NCBI GenBank assembly: GCA_003265685.1 | Contig: QJOU01000013.1 | Span: 1 to 64,000, forward strand | Length of the DNA stretch: 64,000 nucleotides | Direction: 5' to 3' | Origin: Piscinibacter caeni | GTDB taxonomy: Bacteria > Pseudomonadota > Gammaproteobacteria > Burkholderiales > Burkholderiaceae_C | Shown: piece after piece, positions 43,936 to 52,177 of the stretch | Layout: every line of letters starts with the position of its first letter | How positions within the stretch are numbered: position 1 is the stretch's first letter | The notes under the pieces: model-generated | What the model saw: the letters and a program-made list of their open reading frames with translations, nothing else | Database searches by the model: none | Told to the model about the DNA's origin: nothing | Program-made: the position numbers and the translations under genes

Positions 43936-44354
43936 ACACTGCATGCGGCCCGGCGGGCTGCCTAGCCCAGCCGCTGGAACAGGACGACACCAGCGGACGG
44001 CTCGTCCGGCGTGAAGCATTCGAGCGATTTCTCCCTACCGTGAGGGATAAGGCACGACGTAAGCGGCCTAAATTGGTGAGGTTCCCCACACCATCGGAAG
44101 CCTCCTCATGAAGCTGCCCCTGCCGACACGTCACGCTGTTCGAGCTGTCGAACTTTTAGATGGCGCGACGGCAGCTGATTGCAAAGCCGAGGGATACGTC
44201 CGTCCAATGCGCACAAAACGGGCATGCAGCGGCATCAAAACGCCGCGTCGTGACCGCGGCCTAATGGTGCAACGACCATACAAATCGCCCCGCCCTCGTT
44301 ACGCGTTCGTCGCATGGGCGGCAAGCGGCCTAACATCGCAGAGGAGGATCTGCC
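43936..44354. other. Intergenic region with a thrice-repeated 9-mer
   Basis: No convincing gene lies in these 420 bp. The 9-mer GCGGCCTAA occurs near 44063, 44257 and 44328. An imperfect dyad, TTTCTCCCT...AGGGATAAG, lies near 44025-44052 and recalls the dyad at 42837-42875. An 86-codon frame at 44108 lacks a ribosome binding site. Confidence 0.4.
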
Positions 44355-45287
44355 ATGCCACCGCCTGAGCAAGCGCTCAACCAAGCCATTTTTGACGTAG
44401 CCAACGTCAAACTGCAGTCGTTTACAGCGAGTGACACGGCCATCCTTCCCGCGAACAACGTGACGCTCTCGTGGCAGGTTGCAGATGTGGCAGCCGGCGT
44501 CCAAATCCTGCTAAACACCATCTCGGTCTCAATGTCTGGCCAGCGTAGCGTGGCGCCGCTCTTTACGACAACCTATTCCCTGACGGCCGCCAAGCTAGGA
44601 ATTTCACGACAGTTGGCATCACTGACGATCAATGTAGATCACTCAGCATGCTTTCAGCAGTCTATTCCTGGAGACCTTATTAGCGAAATCATCATCTCCA
44701 ACTTTAGAACAACCTTCGGCGGAAATGGTCTGAACATTGTCCTTAACAATCTGCCAAATATTCGCGTCACGCAGAAACGCGATGCATTAGTGGACATCGA
44801 TGCGAACGGCATTCACTTGGATGCTTCCATGCATCTCGCTATTAACAATGCACCCGACGCTTCGCTGGGCGTAAAAATAACATTCATTGTCGGAGTAAAC
44901 AATGGCAAGGCTACTGCGACAGCCAAAGCGATCAACGCGGACGTTGACTTCCCTTGGTGGGTGGAATGGAGTGGTGGGTTATTGGGGTTCGCACTTACGG
45001 AGGTGGTCGAAGCGATCATCGAGAACATCGCCGAGGACGAAATACGCGATCGAGTCAAGGCGGACATTCAGTCACAGCTCGATGCAATAAATGCATTCGT
45101 TCCTGATACGTGCGCGCTTATTTCTGCCAGAACGGTGGAGAACGCTATTGTTGCGACCGTGTGCCCAAAGTCTGAGGACACTCCCTGCAGCGCGACGTTA
45201 CCGCAGTTGGCGATCTCTACACTGAAGGTCCGTAAGACAGGTTTGCCTAATGCAAGTGTTGGCTCTGCAAGGAAACGGCGCAAATAG
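44355..45287 (+). CDS. Low-GC hypothetical protein, beta-rich with amphipathic helices
   Basis: The 310-residue protein has base composition clearly lower in GC than its neighbours. Residues 15-95 look like an Ig-type beta sandwich (NVTLSWQVADVAAGVQILL, TTTYSLTAAKLG). Residues 105-250 resemble a lipid-binding or tubular fold (LISEIIISNFRTTFGG, LNIVLNNLPNIRV, GVKITFIVGVNNGKATA) with a hydrophobic ridge, FPWWVEWSGGLLGFALTEVV. It ends VGSARKRRK, a variant of the tag. A perfect AGGAGG site precedes the ATG. I do not recognise the family; transfer from another genome is likely. Confidence 0.7.
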   Translation: MPPPEQALNQAIFDVANVKLQSFTASDTAILPANNVTLSWQVADVAAGVQILLNTISVSMSGQRSVAPLFTTTYSLTAAKLGISRQLASLTINVDHSACFQQSIPGDLISEIIISNFRTTFGGNGLNIVLNNLPNIRVTQKRDALVDIDANGIHLDASMHLAINNAPDASLGVKITFIVGVNNGKATATAKAINADVDFPWWVEWSGGLLGFALTEVVEAIIENIAEDEIRDRVKADIQSQLDAINAFVPDTCALISARTVENAIVATVCPKSEDTPCSATLPQLAISTLKVRKTGLPNASVGSARKRRK

Positions 45288-45423
45288 TACCGGCGCGTTG
45301 ATCACGACGACGCCTAAAACTGTACGACAGGCCTGATAGACCCAATCACCGGAGTCTCCGCCGGTGCTTTTACGGCACCGCCCATAACCACGGCTCCCGT
45401 GAGCAGCCCGTGGACCCACCCGT

Positions 45424-45609
45424 TCACAGTGCAGTTGGCCGAAGAAGGTCACTGAGTGAGCTCGACCAGAACCCGATCGTGGCGTAGAGCACCAGCACGA
45501 ACGCCTTGTCGACGTCTGCCGAAGTGATGGGCCACCTGAAGAGGTACCGCTGGCAGAGGGTGAACGAGACCGCGGAGACAACGGTCAGCACCAGGAGCTC
45601 GAAGACCAC
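45424..45609 (-). CDS. Small membrane protein (61 aa)
   Basis: A GTG-started frame with two hydrophobic segments: VFELLVLTVVSAVSFTLC and VLYATIGFWSSSLSDLL. It directly follows the frameshifted gene 45611-45855 on the same strand. There is no strong ribosome binding site, so coupling to that gene is possible. No family is recognised. Confidence 0.4.
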   Translation of the reverse strand: MVFELLVLTVVSAVSFTLCQRYLFRWPITSADVDKAFVLVLYATIGFWSSSLSDLLRPTAL

Positions 45610-45610
45610 A

Positions 45611-45855
45611 TCATCGCTGGAGGCCTGCCGAGCTGATGAGCAGTTCGGCGGCCAAGCGCTCCAGGGGCGTTAGCTCTTCGATGCCGGCCGCCGCGACGGC
45701 GCAGCGCTTTTCGAGCTCGTCCACGCACTTCTGCACGAAGGCCTGGTCGTAGTAGGCGCCGCCGCTTGCGGTGCCCAGGAAGCCCAGGCGGACGATGGGC
45801 GCCGTTCCCTGCGGCTGCAGGGCGGCTGCATGGCCTCGAAGATGGATTGCTGCAC
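45611..45855 (-). pseudogene. Small protein gene with apparent frameshift
   Basis: A GTG at 45855 with a good CAGGAG site starts VQQSIFEAMQPP, but the frame then becomes nonsense. In the neighbouring frame the sequence continues sensibly as PQGTAPIVRLGFLGTASGG, YYDQAFVQKCVDELEKRC and PLERLAAELLISSAGLQR up to the stop at 45611. One frameshift near 45815 would join them into about 80 residues. It lies divergent to the tagged operon starting at 46046. Confidence 0.42.
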
Positions 45856-45933
45856 GATTTCTCCTGGCGCGCAGCCGACGCCTGCTGCCCCACGGGTCTA
45901 CAACGCCGGGCATGGTTGCACAATAGCGGCGCG

Positions 45934-45947
45934 TATCTGATATAGTC
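45934..45947 (+). promoter_or_regulatory. Shared promoter-like motif, copy 2
   Basis: TATCTGATATAGTC, about 100 bp upstream of the tagged gene at 46046. TTGCAC lies 19 bp before the TATAGT part and could be a -35 box. Confidence 0.42.
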
Positions 45948-46045
45948 CACGCAGCGGCATGTAGCCGCGACTGCTCTGCAGTCCATGGAGATTACCAAGC
46001 AGTCTGGCCGGAAGGCCGGTCGACTGCTGCGCATCTGGAGTCTCC

Positions 46046-46465
46046 ATGCCCGCACCAACCTCGTCCTTCGTCGTCGACCAGCTCCGTGGCGACGTCCTCG
46101 CCGATTCGATGGCGAAGCTGCATGCCAACCCAAAGAAGCTGCCCGAGGGCTTCCATTCCGTGACGGTGGAGCCGGGCGTCGCCATGCTGGTCGAGCCGGT
46201 GAACGATCACCCCTACGTCTTCGTGCTGCCCAACGTCGTGCACCGCTTCGAGAGCACACCGGGCAGCGGTACTGACCGCCTGCGCAAGCGCATCGAGGCG
46301 GGTGTCTTCTTCCGCAGCCTGGTCGACGATGCGCACGTGCAGGCCATGCGCGCCGCCAGCGCCGGCACCCGCACGCCCCAGCCGGAGGAAGCGCCGGCGG
46401 TCCAGCAGCTGGCGGCCGTCCAGGCGCAAGCGCCTCAGGCCCGCCCTGCCCGCCCCCGCCCCTGA
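46046..46465 (+). CDS. C-terminally tagged hypothetical protein (139 aa)
   Basis: No family is recognised. The first 95 residues look globular (FVVDQLRGDVLADSMAKLHA, VEPGVAMLVEPVNDHPYVFV, FESTPGSGTDRLRKRIEAGV). Then follow VQAMRAAS, a long Pro/Ala/Gln linker, and the end ARPARPRP. GGAG precedes the ATG. It is the first gene of a run of tagged genes, with the next one 22 bp away. Confidence 0.72.
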   Translation: MPAPTSSFVVDQLRGDVLADSMAKLHANPKKLPEGFHSVTVEPGVAMLVEPVNDHPYVFVLPNVVHRFESTPGSGTDRLRKRIEAGVFFRSLVDDAHVQAMRAASAGTRTPQPEEAPAVQQLAAVQAQAPQARPARPRP

Positions 46466-46487
46466 GGTCCCGCGCGAGCTCAAAGCC

Positions 46488-47105
46488 GTGGCTACGCCTA
46501 CCGTCACCCAGTTCCAGGCCGAGATGCGCCGCGTCATCGAAGCGATGTCTCCAGACGCGAACGCCCTCGCCTACCTGCTGGACGGCTTCAACGGTGCGCG
46601 CGGCACGGATACGGCCGAAGTGGCGCTGAAGGCGCTGCAAGGCGGCCTTGAGCGTCAGGACAGCATCACATCGACCATCCTGGGGCTTCGCATCTCGTTC
46701 GCCGAGCTCTGCTTACGCCGCCGGCGTCTGGAGGCGCTGCGCGAGGCGCTGCTAAACCCGCACCCCTCCTTCCTGGCCGCCGGCCGGCCGGACATGTCCG
46801 GCTGGCTGAAGGCGATGTGCTCTATTGGAGACGTCGAACGCCAAGAGAGCCTGTTCCGCCTGGCTCATCGCCATCTCGGCGCCCAGGCCCGCAACGCCTA
46901 CGAGCTCGCGCTTGCCGTCGACCCGCAGCACCCCGACATCGCGGCCATTTCCCGCGATGACCCGGCCGCAGGGGCGGTCCTCGCCGAGCTGCAGATGCGC
47001 GAGCGAATCGCCACGACGACTGTCGCCGGCACGCCTGGCGCACCTGCCTCCTGCCAGCCTGCTTCTGCTGTCCCTGCACCGCTTCACCGCCGTCGCGCCC
47101 TATGA
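46488..47105 (+). CDS. C-terminally tagged hypothetical protein (205 aa)
   Basis: A largely helical protein of unknown family: MSPDANALAYLLDGFNG, EVALKALQGGLERQDSIT, RLEALREALLNPHPSFLA. The C-terminal module is complete: LAELQMRERIATTT, then a Pro/Ala/Ser linker, then PAPLHRRRAL. The GTG at 46488 is the start closest to the upstream stop; the ribosome binding site is weak. Its stop overlaps the start of the next gene (ATGA). Confidence 0.72.
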   Translation: MATPTVTQFQAEMRRVIEAMSPDANALAYLLDGFNGARGTDTAEVALKALQGGLERQDSITSTILGLRISFAELCLRRRRLEALREALLNPHPSFLAAGRPDMSGWLKAMCSIGDVERQESLFRLAHRHLGAQARNAYELALAVDPQHPDIAAISRDDPAAGAVLAELQMRERIATTTVAGTPGAPASCQPASAVPAPLHRRRAL

Positions 47106-47719
47106 CCTCCGAACCTCAGCAAGAGCCCGTTGCGGTCGGCGCCGCTGGAGCGGCTCGCCTCGAAGCAGGCGTGCGCCTCTACATCCAGGCCTTCTTCACG
47201 AACGACCACACGTCGGGTCCTCCCTTCGCGGCTATGGACCTGGACACCACTGTCCTGAAAGACATGACCCGCCGGCAGCAGCTCTGCGTGCAGGAGCGGC
47301 TCTCGTTACTGGAGGTGGACCTCAGCCCGGCGGACCACGGCCATGAGGGCAGCGAAGTCGCGATCAGGAGCTGGGGGCTGCGCATCCCCGGCTCGGATTT
47401 CTGGTTCCACGGCCAGCCCAAGGGCGAGGGTGCGTGCCAGACGCGCGCCATCGCCGTCGACGAGCTCTGGTCGGCGCTGCAGACCGATGCCGAGACGCCG
47501 CAAGAGGAAATGCCGGAAGGTTTCGCCTGGTTCGGCGGCGCCCTCGTCTACGGCCCCGACGACCTGGACGACCTGCTCGAGGTGCTCGAAGACTATCGCC
47601 CGGAGCTCGCGGCCAAGGAACGCGAACTCGAGATGGCGTTAGCCATCGCAGAGGAGAAGTCGGCCTCGCTCCAGCAGGCCTCCACCGCCTCACCGGCGCG
47701 ACGGAGCCCGAAGCTGTGA
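47102..47719 (+). CDS. C-terminally tagged hypothetical protein, WFGGAL family (205 aa)
   Basis: The family is unknown, but the protein is clearly paralogous to the next gene. Shared features are an N-terminal acidic/helical part, GSDFWFHGQPKGEG, and FAWFGGALVYGPDDLDDLLEVLEDYRPELAAKERELEMALAIAEE. It ends TASPARRSPKL. Start and stop both overlap the neighbours (ATGA and TGATG), showing a tight operon. Confidence 0.75.
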   Translation: MTSEPQQEPVAVGAAGAARLEAGVRLYIQAFFTNDHTSGPPFAAMDLDTTVLKDMTRRQQLCVQERLSLLEVDLSPADHGHEGSEVAIRSWGLRIPGSDFWFHGQPKGEGACQTRAIAVDELWSALQTDAETPQEEMPEGFAWFGGALVYGPDDLDDLLEVLEDYRPELAAKERELEMALAIAEEKSASLQQASTASPARRSPKL

Positions 47720-48327
47720 TGTCCACGGACCTCTTCCGAGTGCAGCCGTACCTCGACGCGTGCGATGGTTTGGCGGAAGGCATCCGGCTCTTCATCCGAG
47801 CCGGCGTCAACAGAGCAGGCCTGCGGCCGCCCCGCTTCGCGATGGTGGTCCTGGAGCCGCAGATGCTGGGCGGATTGCTGCGCAGGGCCGAGCTGTGCGT
47901 CGATTACAGCCTCGGGTCGACCTCGGTCTCGGTCAATCCAGACGCTCTGGACGAGAACGCCTTCGTCGCTTCAGTTGAGCACTGGACGCTGGTCAACGAC
48001 AACACCGGCTTCTGGTTCGCTGGTGACACCGAGGAGTCAGGGACGGTGAAGACCTGGATCATCGAATTCTCCGAGCTGCTCACCGCGCTGCGGCAAAGCA
48101 AGGACCCTCGGCCAACCCTCCTCAGCGGCACCGACCCGGCCTGGTTCGGCGGCGCCTTGCTCTACGACCTTGACGACATGGAAGGCATGGTCGAGGCCGT
48201 CAGTTCCCGGTTCCCCGAGCTCGCGGCGCGCCAGGCCGAGCTCGAGATGGCGCGCTCCATCCGCGCCACACACCTTAACCAGGACGCGCAGTCCGGTGCC
48301 CCGGCACGTCGCCGGCCAAGCCTTTGA
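47719..48327 (+). CDS. C-terminally tagged hypothetical protein, WFGGAL family (202 aa)
   Basis: This is a tandem paralogue of the preceding gene, with NTGFWFAGDTEESG, PAWFGGALLYDLDDMEGMVEAV, SRFPELAARQAELEMARSIRAT, and the end SGAPARRRPSL. The globular parts have diverged strongly, but the C-terminal module is kept. The ATG overlaps the upstream stop (TGATG). The next gene follows after 28 bp with its own CAGGAG site. Confidence 0.75.
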   Translation: MSTDLFRVQPYLDACDGLAEGIRLFIRAGVNRAGLRPPRFAMVVLEPQMLGGLLRRAELCVDYSLGSTSVSVNPDALDENAFVASVEHWTLVNDNTGFWFAGDTEESGTVKTWIIEFSELLTALRQSKDPRPTLLSGTDPAWFGGALLYDLDDMEGMVEAVSSRFPELAARQAELEMARSIRATHLNQDAQSGAPARRRPSL

Positions 48328-48355
48328 CCCCTTCCCCCGATTACCAGGAGTACCC

Positions 48356-48996
48356 ATGAGCACCGCCCCCAACGCGGCACCCAAAGGCCTGTCGCCCGAC
48401 GTCATCTCCCTCCTCGACCTGATCGGTGTGCGCGACCAGCGCGACTTTGCTGCCATCACCATCATGTTGGACGAGGCCCTGAGTCAGCCGGCCATGGAGT
48501 CGGTGCGCGCACTCGAGGTGCCGGGCGCCGACCGTGCCATCTACGCCATGACCAAGGCACAGCTGGTCGACCTGCTGGTCTCGGCCCACTTCGAGTCCTG
48601 GCAGCCCTACGACTGGCTCGAGCTCGACGAGTCCGGCCTCAAGGGCAATGACCAGCGCCTTTCCGACTACGGCTTGAAGTCGGCCCAGAAGCCGCGCCAG
48701 GCCTACGACAACCTGGTCGACCTCACGCTGATGCCCGTGGACTTCGCCGGCGGCTCCCGCAAGCACAGCATGGACGGCGTCGACTACTACATCTTCGACC
48801 ACGCCATGCTGCGCGACTTCCTGCGCGAAGCCCGCTTCGTCTCCTGGTCCGCCAAGGACTGGGACCAGTCGCTGAAGAACGCCCAGGTAATGCGCGAGAT
48901 GGCTGCGCGTGAGCAGCGTGCCGACGTGGCTCCGCTGGTTCCGGGCCTGCCGCTCGGAGACGTCCCTGCTGCGCGCCGGCGCTCGGTGGGGCCGGT
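48356..48996 (+). CDS. C-terminally tagged hypothetical protein (214 aa)
   Basis: No family is recognised. Helical segments include LSPDVISLLDLIGVRDQRDF and MTKAQLVDLLVSAHFESWQPYDWLELD (about residues 62-88), and the central part has VDYYIFDHAMLRDFLREARF. The C-terminal module is VMREMAAREQ, a linker, then VPAARRRSVGPV. CAGGAG precedes the ATG. The stop codon lies at 48998-49000 and overlaps the GTG start of the next gene. Confidence 0.72.
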
Positions 48997-49686
48997 GTGA
49001 CAGCCATGGCACCGCAGCTCATCACCCTCACAGGCGCCGACGAGCGCACCGACATCGACGCCCTGGTCGAGCTGGTGCGCACGAACCCCCTGGTCGAAAT
49101 CGGCCTGCTCTACACGGCCACCCCGGAGGGTCGTCCGCGCTATCCCTCCCGAGCCTGGCTCCGGGAAGCCGCCGCCGCGCTCAGCGGTCGTTGCGCCATC
49201 CACGTCTGCGGCGGCGGCGCCCGTCGGGAGCTGCTCGCCGGCGAGCTCGGCGACCTGACCCGTCACGCCCCGCGGGTGCAGCTCAACGGCATCCTGACCC
49301 TGGATGTGGCGACCGAGGCGTGCCGGTTCGCGGACACCCTCATCACCCAGCACCACGAGCTTAATCAGCAACTGCTTGGGGTCCCGGCGCGCAACCATGC
49401 CCTGCTGGTGGACGGCTCCGGTGGCCAGGGCATCGCGCCGGCGGCCTGGATGGCGCCCGACACCGAGAAGCCCGTTGGCTTCGCAGGCGGTCTGGGTCCG
49501 CAGACGCTCGCCGACCAGCTTTCCGCCATCTCGGCCGTCGCAAACGATGGCGCCTGGGTGGACATGGAAGGCAAGCTGCGCGTCAAGGACTGGTTCAGCG
49601 TCGAGTTCGCGCGGGAGTGCGCTGACATCTTCGCTTCCGCCACGACGTCGCCGACGCCCGTCACCAGGCCGCGGCGCAGGCCATGA
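48997..49686 (+). CDS. TrpF-like TIM-barrel protein, C-terminally tagged (229 aa)
   Basis: The second half resembles phosphoribosylanthranilate isomerase (TrpF): HALLVDGSGGQGIAPAAW, then VGFAGGLGPQTLADQLSAI with the phosphate-binding GGLGP, then GAWVDMEGKLRVKDWFS. The first half is less typical, and I could not identify the TrpF catalytic Cys, so it is probably not a tryptophan enzyme. It ends TPVTRPRRRP with the shared tag. The GTG at 48997 overlaps the upstream stop (GTGA); an ATG at 49006 is the alternative. The stop overlaps the next ATG. Confidence 0.72.
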   Translation: MTAMAPQLITLTGADERTDIDALVELVRTNPLVEIGLLYTATPEGRPRYPSRAWLREAAAALSGRCAIHVCGGGARRELLAGELGDLTRHAPRVQLNGILTLDVATEACRFADTLITQHHELNQQLLGVPARNHALLVDGSGGQGIAPAAWMAPDTEKPVGFAGGLGPQTLADQLSAISAVANDGAWVDMEGKLRVKDWFSVEFARECADIFASATTSPTPVTRPRRRP

Positions 49687-50312
49687 AGGGCTCCACGCCT
49701 TCCCTGACTCCGTCCGAGCGTCACCTCCGGTCGTTGCTGGCCGCGTTCGAGTTGCGCGAGAAGATGGCATCTGTCGCCGATGCGGAGCGGGCCATCAACG
49801 TGGCACTCAGTCAGTGCCGGGACGCCATCGTGGCCGGGGTGCCCTGTGGCGACCGCCCCGCCGGCGCGGCGGAGGTCTTCATCAGCCGGACGAACTGGTA
49901 TCGCGACGAGGTGCTTTGGCCGCTGTTCCAGCAGTACATCGAAGCCCGCTTCATCGACCCCAATGCCTTGCTCGTCGGCCGCGACGTGGACGACCAGGGG
50001 ATGCTTCCGCTTGAACTGGCCATCACGGTGGGAAACCTCGGCGCGGCCCAGGCGTTCATGGATGCCGGCGCGGACCACACCAAGGTGCCCAGTCGCGACT
50101 GGTCCCGGACGCAGAACACGCGCACCAAGGGCGGCAAGCCCATCGCCGACGTCTTCAGCTTCATCGACGCGAAGGTTCCGGACCCCCAGGGCGCCGGGCC
50201 GTTCAAGGCGATGGTCACCGAGATGTCCATGCGCAAGCGTGTGGCCGCGGTCTGCGAAGGGGCCGTGACGGACCGTTCTCCGACGCCAGCGCGGCGTCTC
50301 CGGGCTCTATGA
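49683..50312 (+). CDS. Weakly ankyrin-like tagged protein (209 aa)
   Basis: Most of the protein is not recognised. One segment resembles an ankyrin repeat: MLPLELAITVGNLGAAQAFMDAGAD (residues about 108-132). The C-terminal module is complete: EMSMRKRVAAVCEG, a linker, and SPTPARRLRAL. The ATG overlaps the stop of the TIM-barrel gene by 4 bp. Confidence 0.72.
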   Translation: MKGSTPSLTPSERHLRSLLAAFELREKMASVADAERAINVALSQCRDAIVAGVPCGDRPAGAAEVFISRTNWYRDEVLWPLFQQYIEARFIDPNALLVGRDVDDQGMLPLELAITVGNLGAAQAFMDAGADHTKVPSRDWSRTQNTRTKGGKPIADVFSFIDAKVPDPQGAGPFKAMVTEMSMRKRVAAVCEGAVTDRSPTPARRLRAL

Positions 50313-50328
50313 CGCCGAGCGCAGGCAG

Positions 50329-51003
50329 ATGACCGCGACGCCCCTCACCGGCCTCAAGGCGCTCGATGCAGCCGCCAACTCGTCATCATCATCGGTCCAG
50401 GAGCTCTGGGCGGCGCTCTACAGCATCGCGTCGGACCTGCCCCGAATGCACGGCGTCGCGGTCTCGCTTGTACCTAATGCGATGGACGACGAGGCTTCCC
50501 ACACGGCTATCGCTGTGTGCCACGAGCTCATCGAGTCGCAGGTCCCCTGCAGACGTCTGGAGATTGAGCTCTTCGCTGTCTGCCCTCTGGTGATGTGGCG
50601 ATGGCCCACGAACGTGGAGTCCAAGGTCGCTGAACTGATGCGCTCGTACATCCGAGCCGACTACATCCCCGTCGAAGTGACGGACTCGAGGTGGGCGCAC
50701 TTCTCATCCACCTTCGCCGATCAGCGCACAGCCCTGGAAGTAGCCATCCGACAGAAGAACATCCCGGCCGCCCAGGTCCTGCTTGAGGCCGGAGCGCGCC
50801 TTACGCAGCGCCCGCGCGTGGGCAAGTCCGAGCCGGCTCATCGTGACATGGTCGCGCTCGCCCGCTACCTCTGGGACAACGAATCCATGGTGAGCCAGCT
50901 CACTGAGGCAGCGATGAGGGGCCAGGTGGCATCCGTGCTCGTGTCGCCCGACGTGCCGAGCCCGTCGTCGATCCCTTCCCGGCGGCCTCGCCTCATGCTC
51001 TGA
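50329..51003 (+). CDS. Weakly ankyrin-like tagged protein (224 aa)
   Basis: This protein is related in layout to its upstream neighbour. The ankyrin-like part is RTALEVAIRQKNIPAAQVLLEAGARLTQ (about residues 133-160). The N terminus has a serine run and helices. The C-terminal module is EAAMRGQVASVL, a linker, and SIPSRRPRLML. AGGCAG precedes the ATG with short spacing. The next gene begins 19 bp downstream. Confidence 0.72.
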   Translation: MTATPLTGLKALDAAANSSSSSVQELWAALYSIASDLPRMHGVAVSLVPNAMDDEASHTAIAVCHELIESQVPCRRLEIELFAVCPLVMWRWPTNVESKVAELMRSYIRADYIPVEVTDSRWAHFSSTFADQRTALEVAIRQKNIPAAQVLLEAGARLTQRPRVGKSEPAHRDMVALARYLWDNESMVSQLTEAAMRGQVASVLVSPDVPSPSSIPSRRPRLML

Positions 51004-51022
51004 GGCTTCGGCCTGACGACCT

Positions 51023-51674
51023 ATGGCAGCGCAAGTGCCCCTCCAGCCCGTCTTCCGTCCTGAGGACAGTAACGAGACCAGCATCCTCCGGATGTCGGAG
51101 CACATCGCTCAGGTGGTGACGAAGGGTGGCGCTGATGCGCCAAGACAGGTGTTGTCTGCAGGGCGAGCTCGAGCCGGCCGGGAAGACGGCAGAGTGGGCC
51201 TACGCGGCCATCCGAAGGGGCCTGGTGCCGAAGTGGAGCAACGGGACCGGGACGCTTGCCTCGTTCGGCGGCATGTGCGTGTCGCATGACCGCCTGGACG
51301 TGCTCATCGCTGTCGCGGAAGCGGGCTGGCCAAGGGCGGCTGGCGAAGAGGTGGGCAGAACGCCGGCGGAGTGGCTCGACGAACTCTGCTCGTGGGACCT
51401 CAACTTCCGAGCCCCGGGCACGCAGCCCTCGCGCATGGATGCCACCCTCTTCGATGTGGCACTGGACAACATCCGGTCGAACTCGCGGGATGCCGTCGCC
51501 TTCGTCATGAGGGTGGCGCCGGAGCACCCGGCGATTGCGAAGCACGCTGCGACCGCGGGGGAAGCTGGCGCTATCGTGAGGGAGGTGGCGATGGAGCGGC
51601 GCATCGCCTCAGAAGCGGCACGGCCGAACAACTGCTCGCCGACGGCTTTAAGACGACGCCGGGCAGTCATCTGA
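51023..51674 (+). pseudogene. Tagged protein gene with apparent frameshift
   Basis: The frame starting at the ATG at 51023 reads MAAQVPLQPVFRPEDSNETS and ISEHIAQVVTKGGA-like sequence, then degenerates. A second frame from about 51126 continues LMRQDRCCLQGELEPAGKTAEW, RLDVLIAVAEAGWP and VALDNIRSNSRDAVAFVMR to the end. The tag module is kept in the second frame: VAMERRIASEA and SPTALRRRRAVI. One frameshift near 51125 would restore a protein of about 215 residues. It is either a recent pseudogene or an assembly indel. Confidence 0.55.
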
Positions 51675-51752
51675 GTCGCATCTGTGATGCTCGCCTATTT
51701 CACCCGCAACCCGCAGAATGCGACTTGCCACCTCCACCTACGTGACAGCCGC

Positions 51753-51830
51753 ATGTTCAAAGGACTCGCCCTAGCCGTCGTGCTGATTTTGTGCGCAAGC
51801 GCTCAAGCGAAAGACAATGGCGGCGCATGA
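51753..51830 (+). CDS. Tiny signal-peptide-like ORF (25 aa)
   Basis: MFKGLALAVVLILCASAQAK followed by DNGGA looks like a complete signal peptide with almost no mature part. Its stop overlaps the ATG of the next membrane gene (ATGA). It may be a leader peptide that couples translation or the stump of a truncated secreted protein. Confidence 0.3.
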   Translation: MFKGLALAVVLILCASAQAKDNGGA

Positions 51831-52165
51831 AAGAGTCGCAGTTCGGGTTTGAGTACACATGGTCCGACCTTGAGCCCATCCGGGCGCTGACGGTCGTGGT
51901 CTTGGCTGGCCAAGTGGCTGGAGCTGCGGCTGGGGTGCTCGTTCCGCAGTTCGCGGACTGGTTCAAAAGCCTATGGTTCGGTGGTGCTATCGCCACGTTC
52001 CCTGCCTTCCTTGTGGGCCTGATCGTCCAATCGCGCTGGAGGCCAGGCAGCCTCGGACAAAACAAGGTCATGGTGCGGCGGCTCGGTCTCGTTGCAGCGG
52101 CGCTGACGGTCTTTGCGTTTGCCATGCCCGTGCTCGAGCTGAAGTTCGGCAAGCACACGGGATAA
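51827..52165 (+). CDS. Hypothetical membrane protein (112 aa)
   Basis: Three hydrophobic segments are visible: ALTVVVLAGQVAGAAAGVLV, WFGGAIATFPAFLVGLIVQ, and LGLVAAALTVFAFAMPVLEL. The protein begins MKESQFGFEYTWSDLEP and has no arginine tag. It is coupled by an ATGA overlap to the tiny upstream frame and followed by a second membrane-protein gene after 12 bp. No family is recognised. Confidence 0.6.
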   Translation: MKESQFGFEYTWSDLEPIRALTVVVLAGQVAGAAAGVLVPQFADWFKSLWFGGAIATFPAFLVGLIVQSRWRPGSLGQNKVMVRRLGLVAAALTVFAFAMPVLELKFGKHTG

Positions 52166-52177
52166 GCGCCGGACAAC

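Noticed and set aside
44055-44340. Integron attC sites suggested by GCCTAA(C) repeats
   Set aside because: No matching GTTRRRY partner with a palindromic interior was found, and no integrase is in the window.
45985-46275. Frame MEITKQSGRKAG... upstream of and overlapping the first tagged gene of the operon
   Set aside because: After about 20 codons it becomes an out-of-frame shadow of the gene at 46046. A leader peptide role is possible but unsupported.
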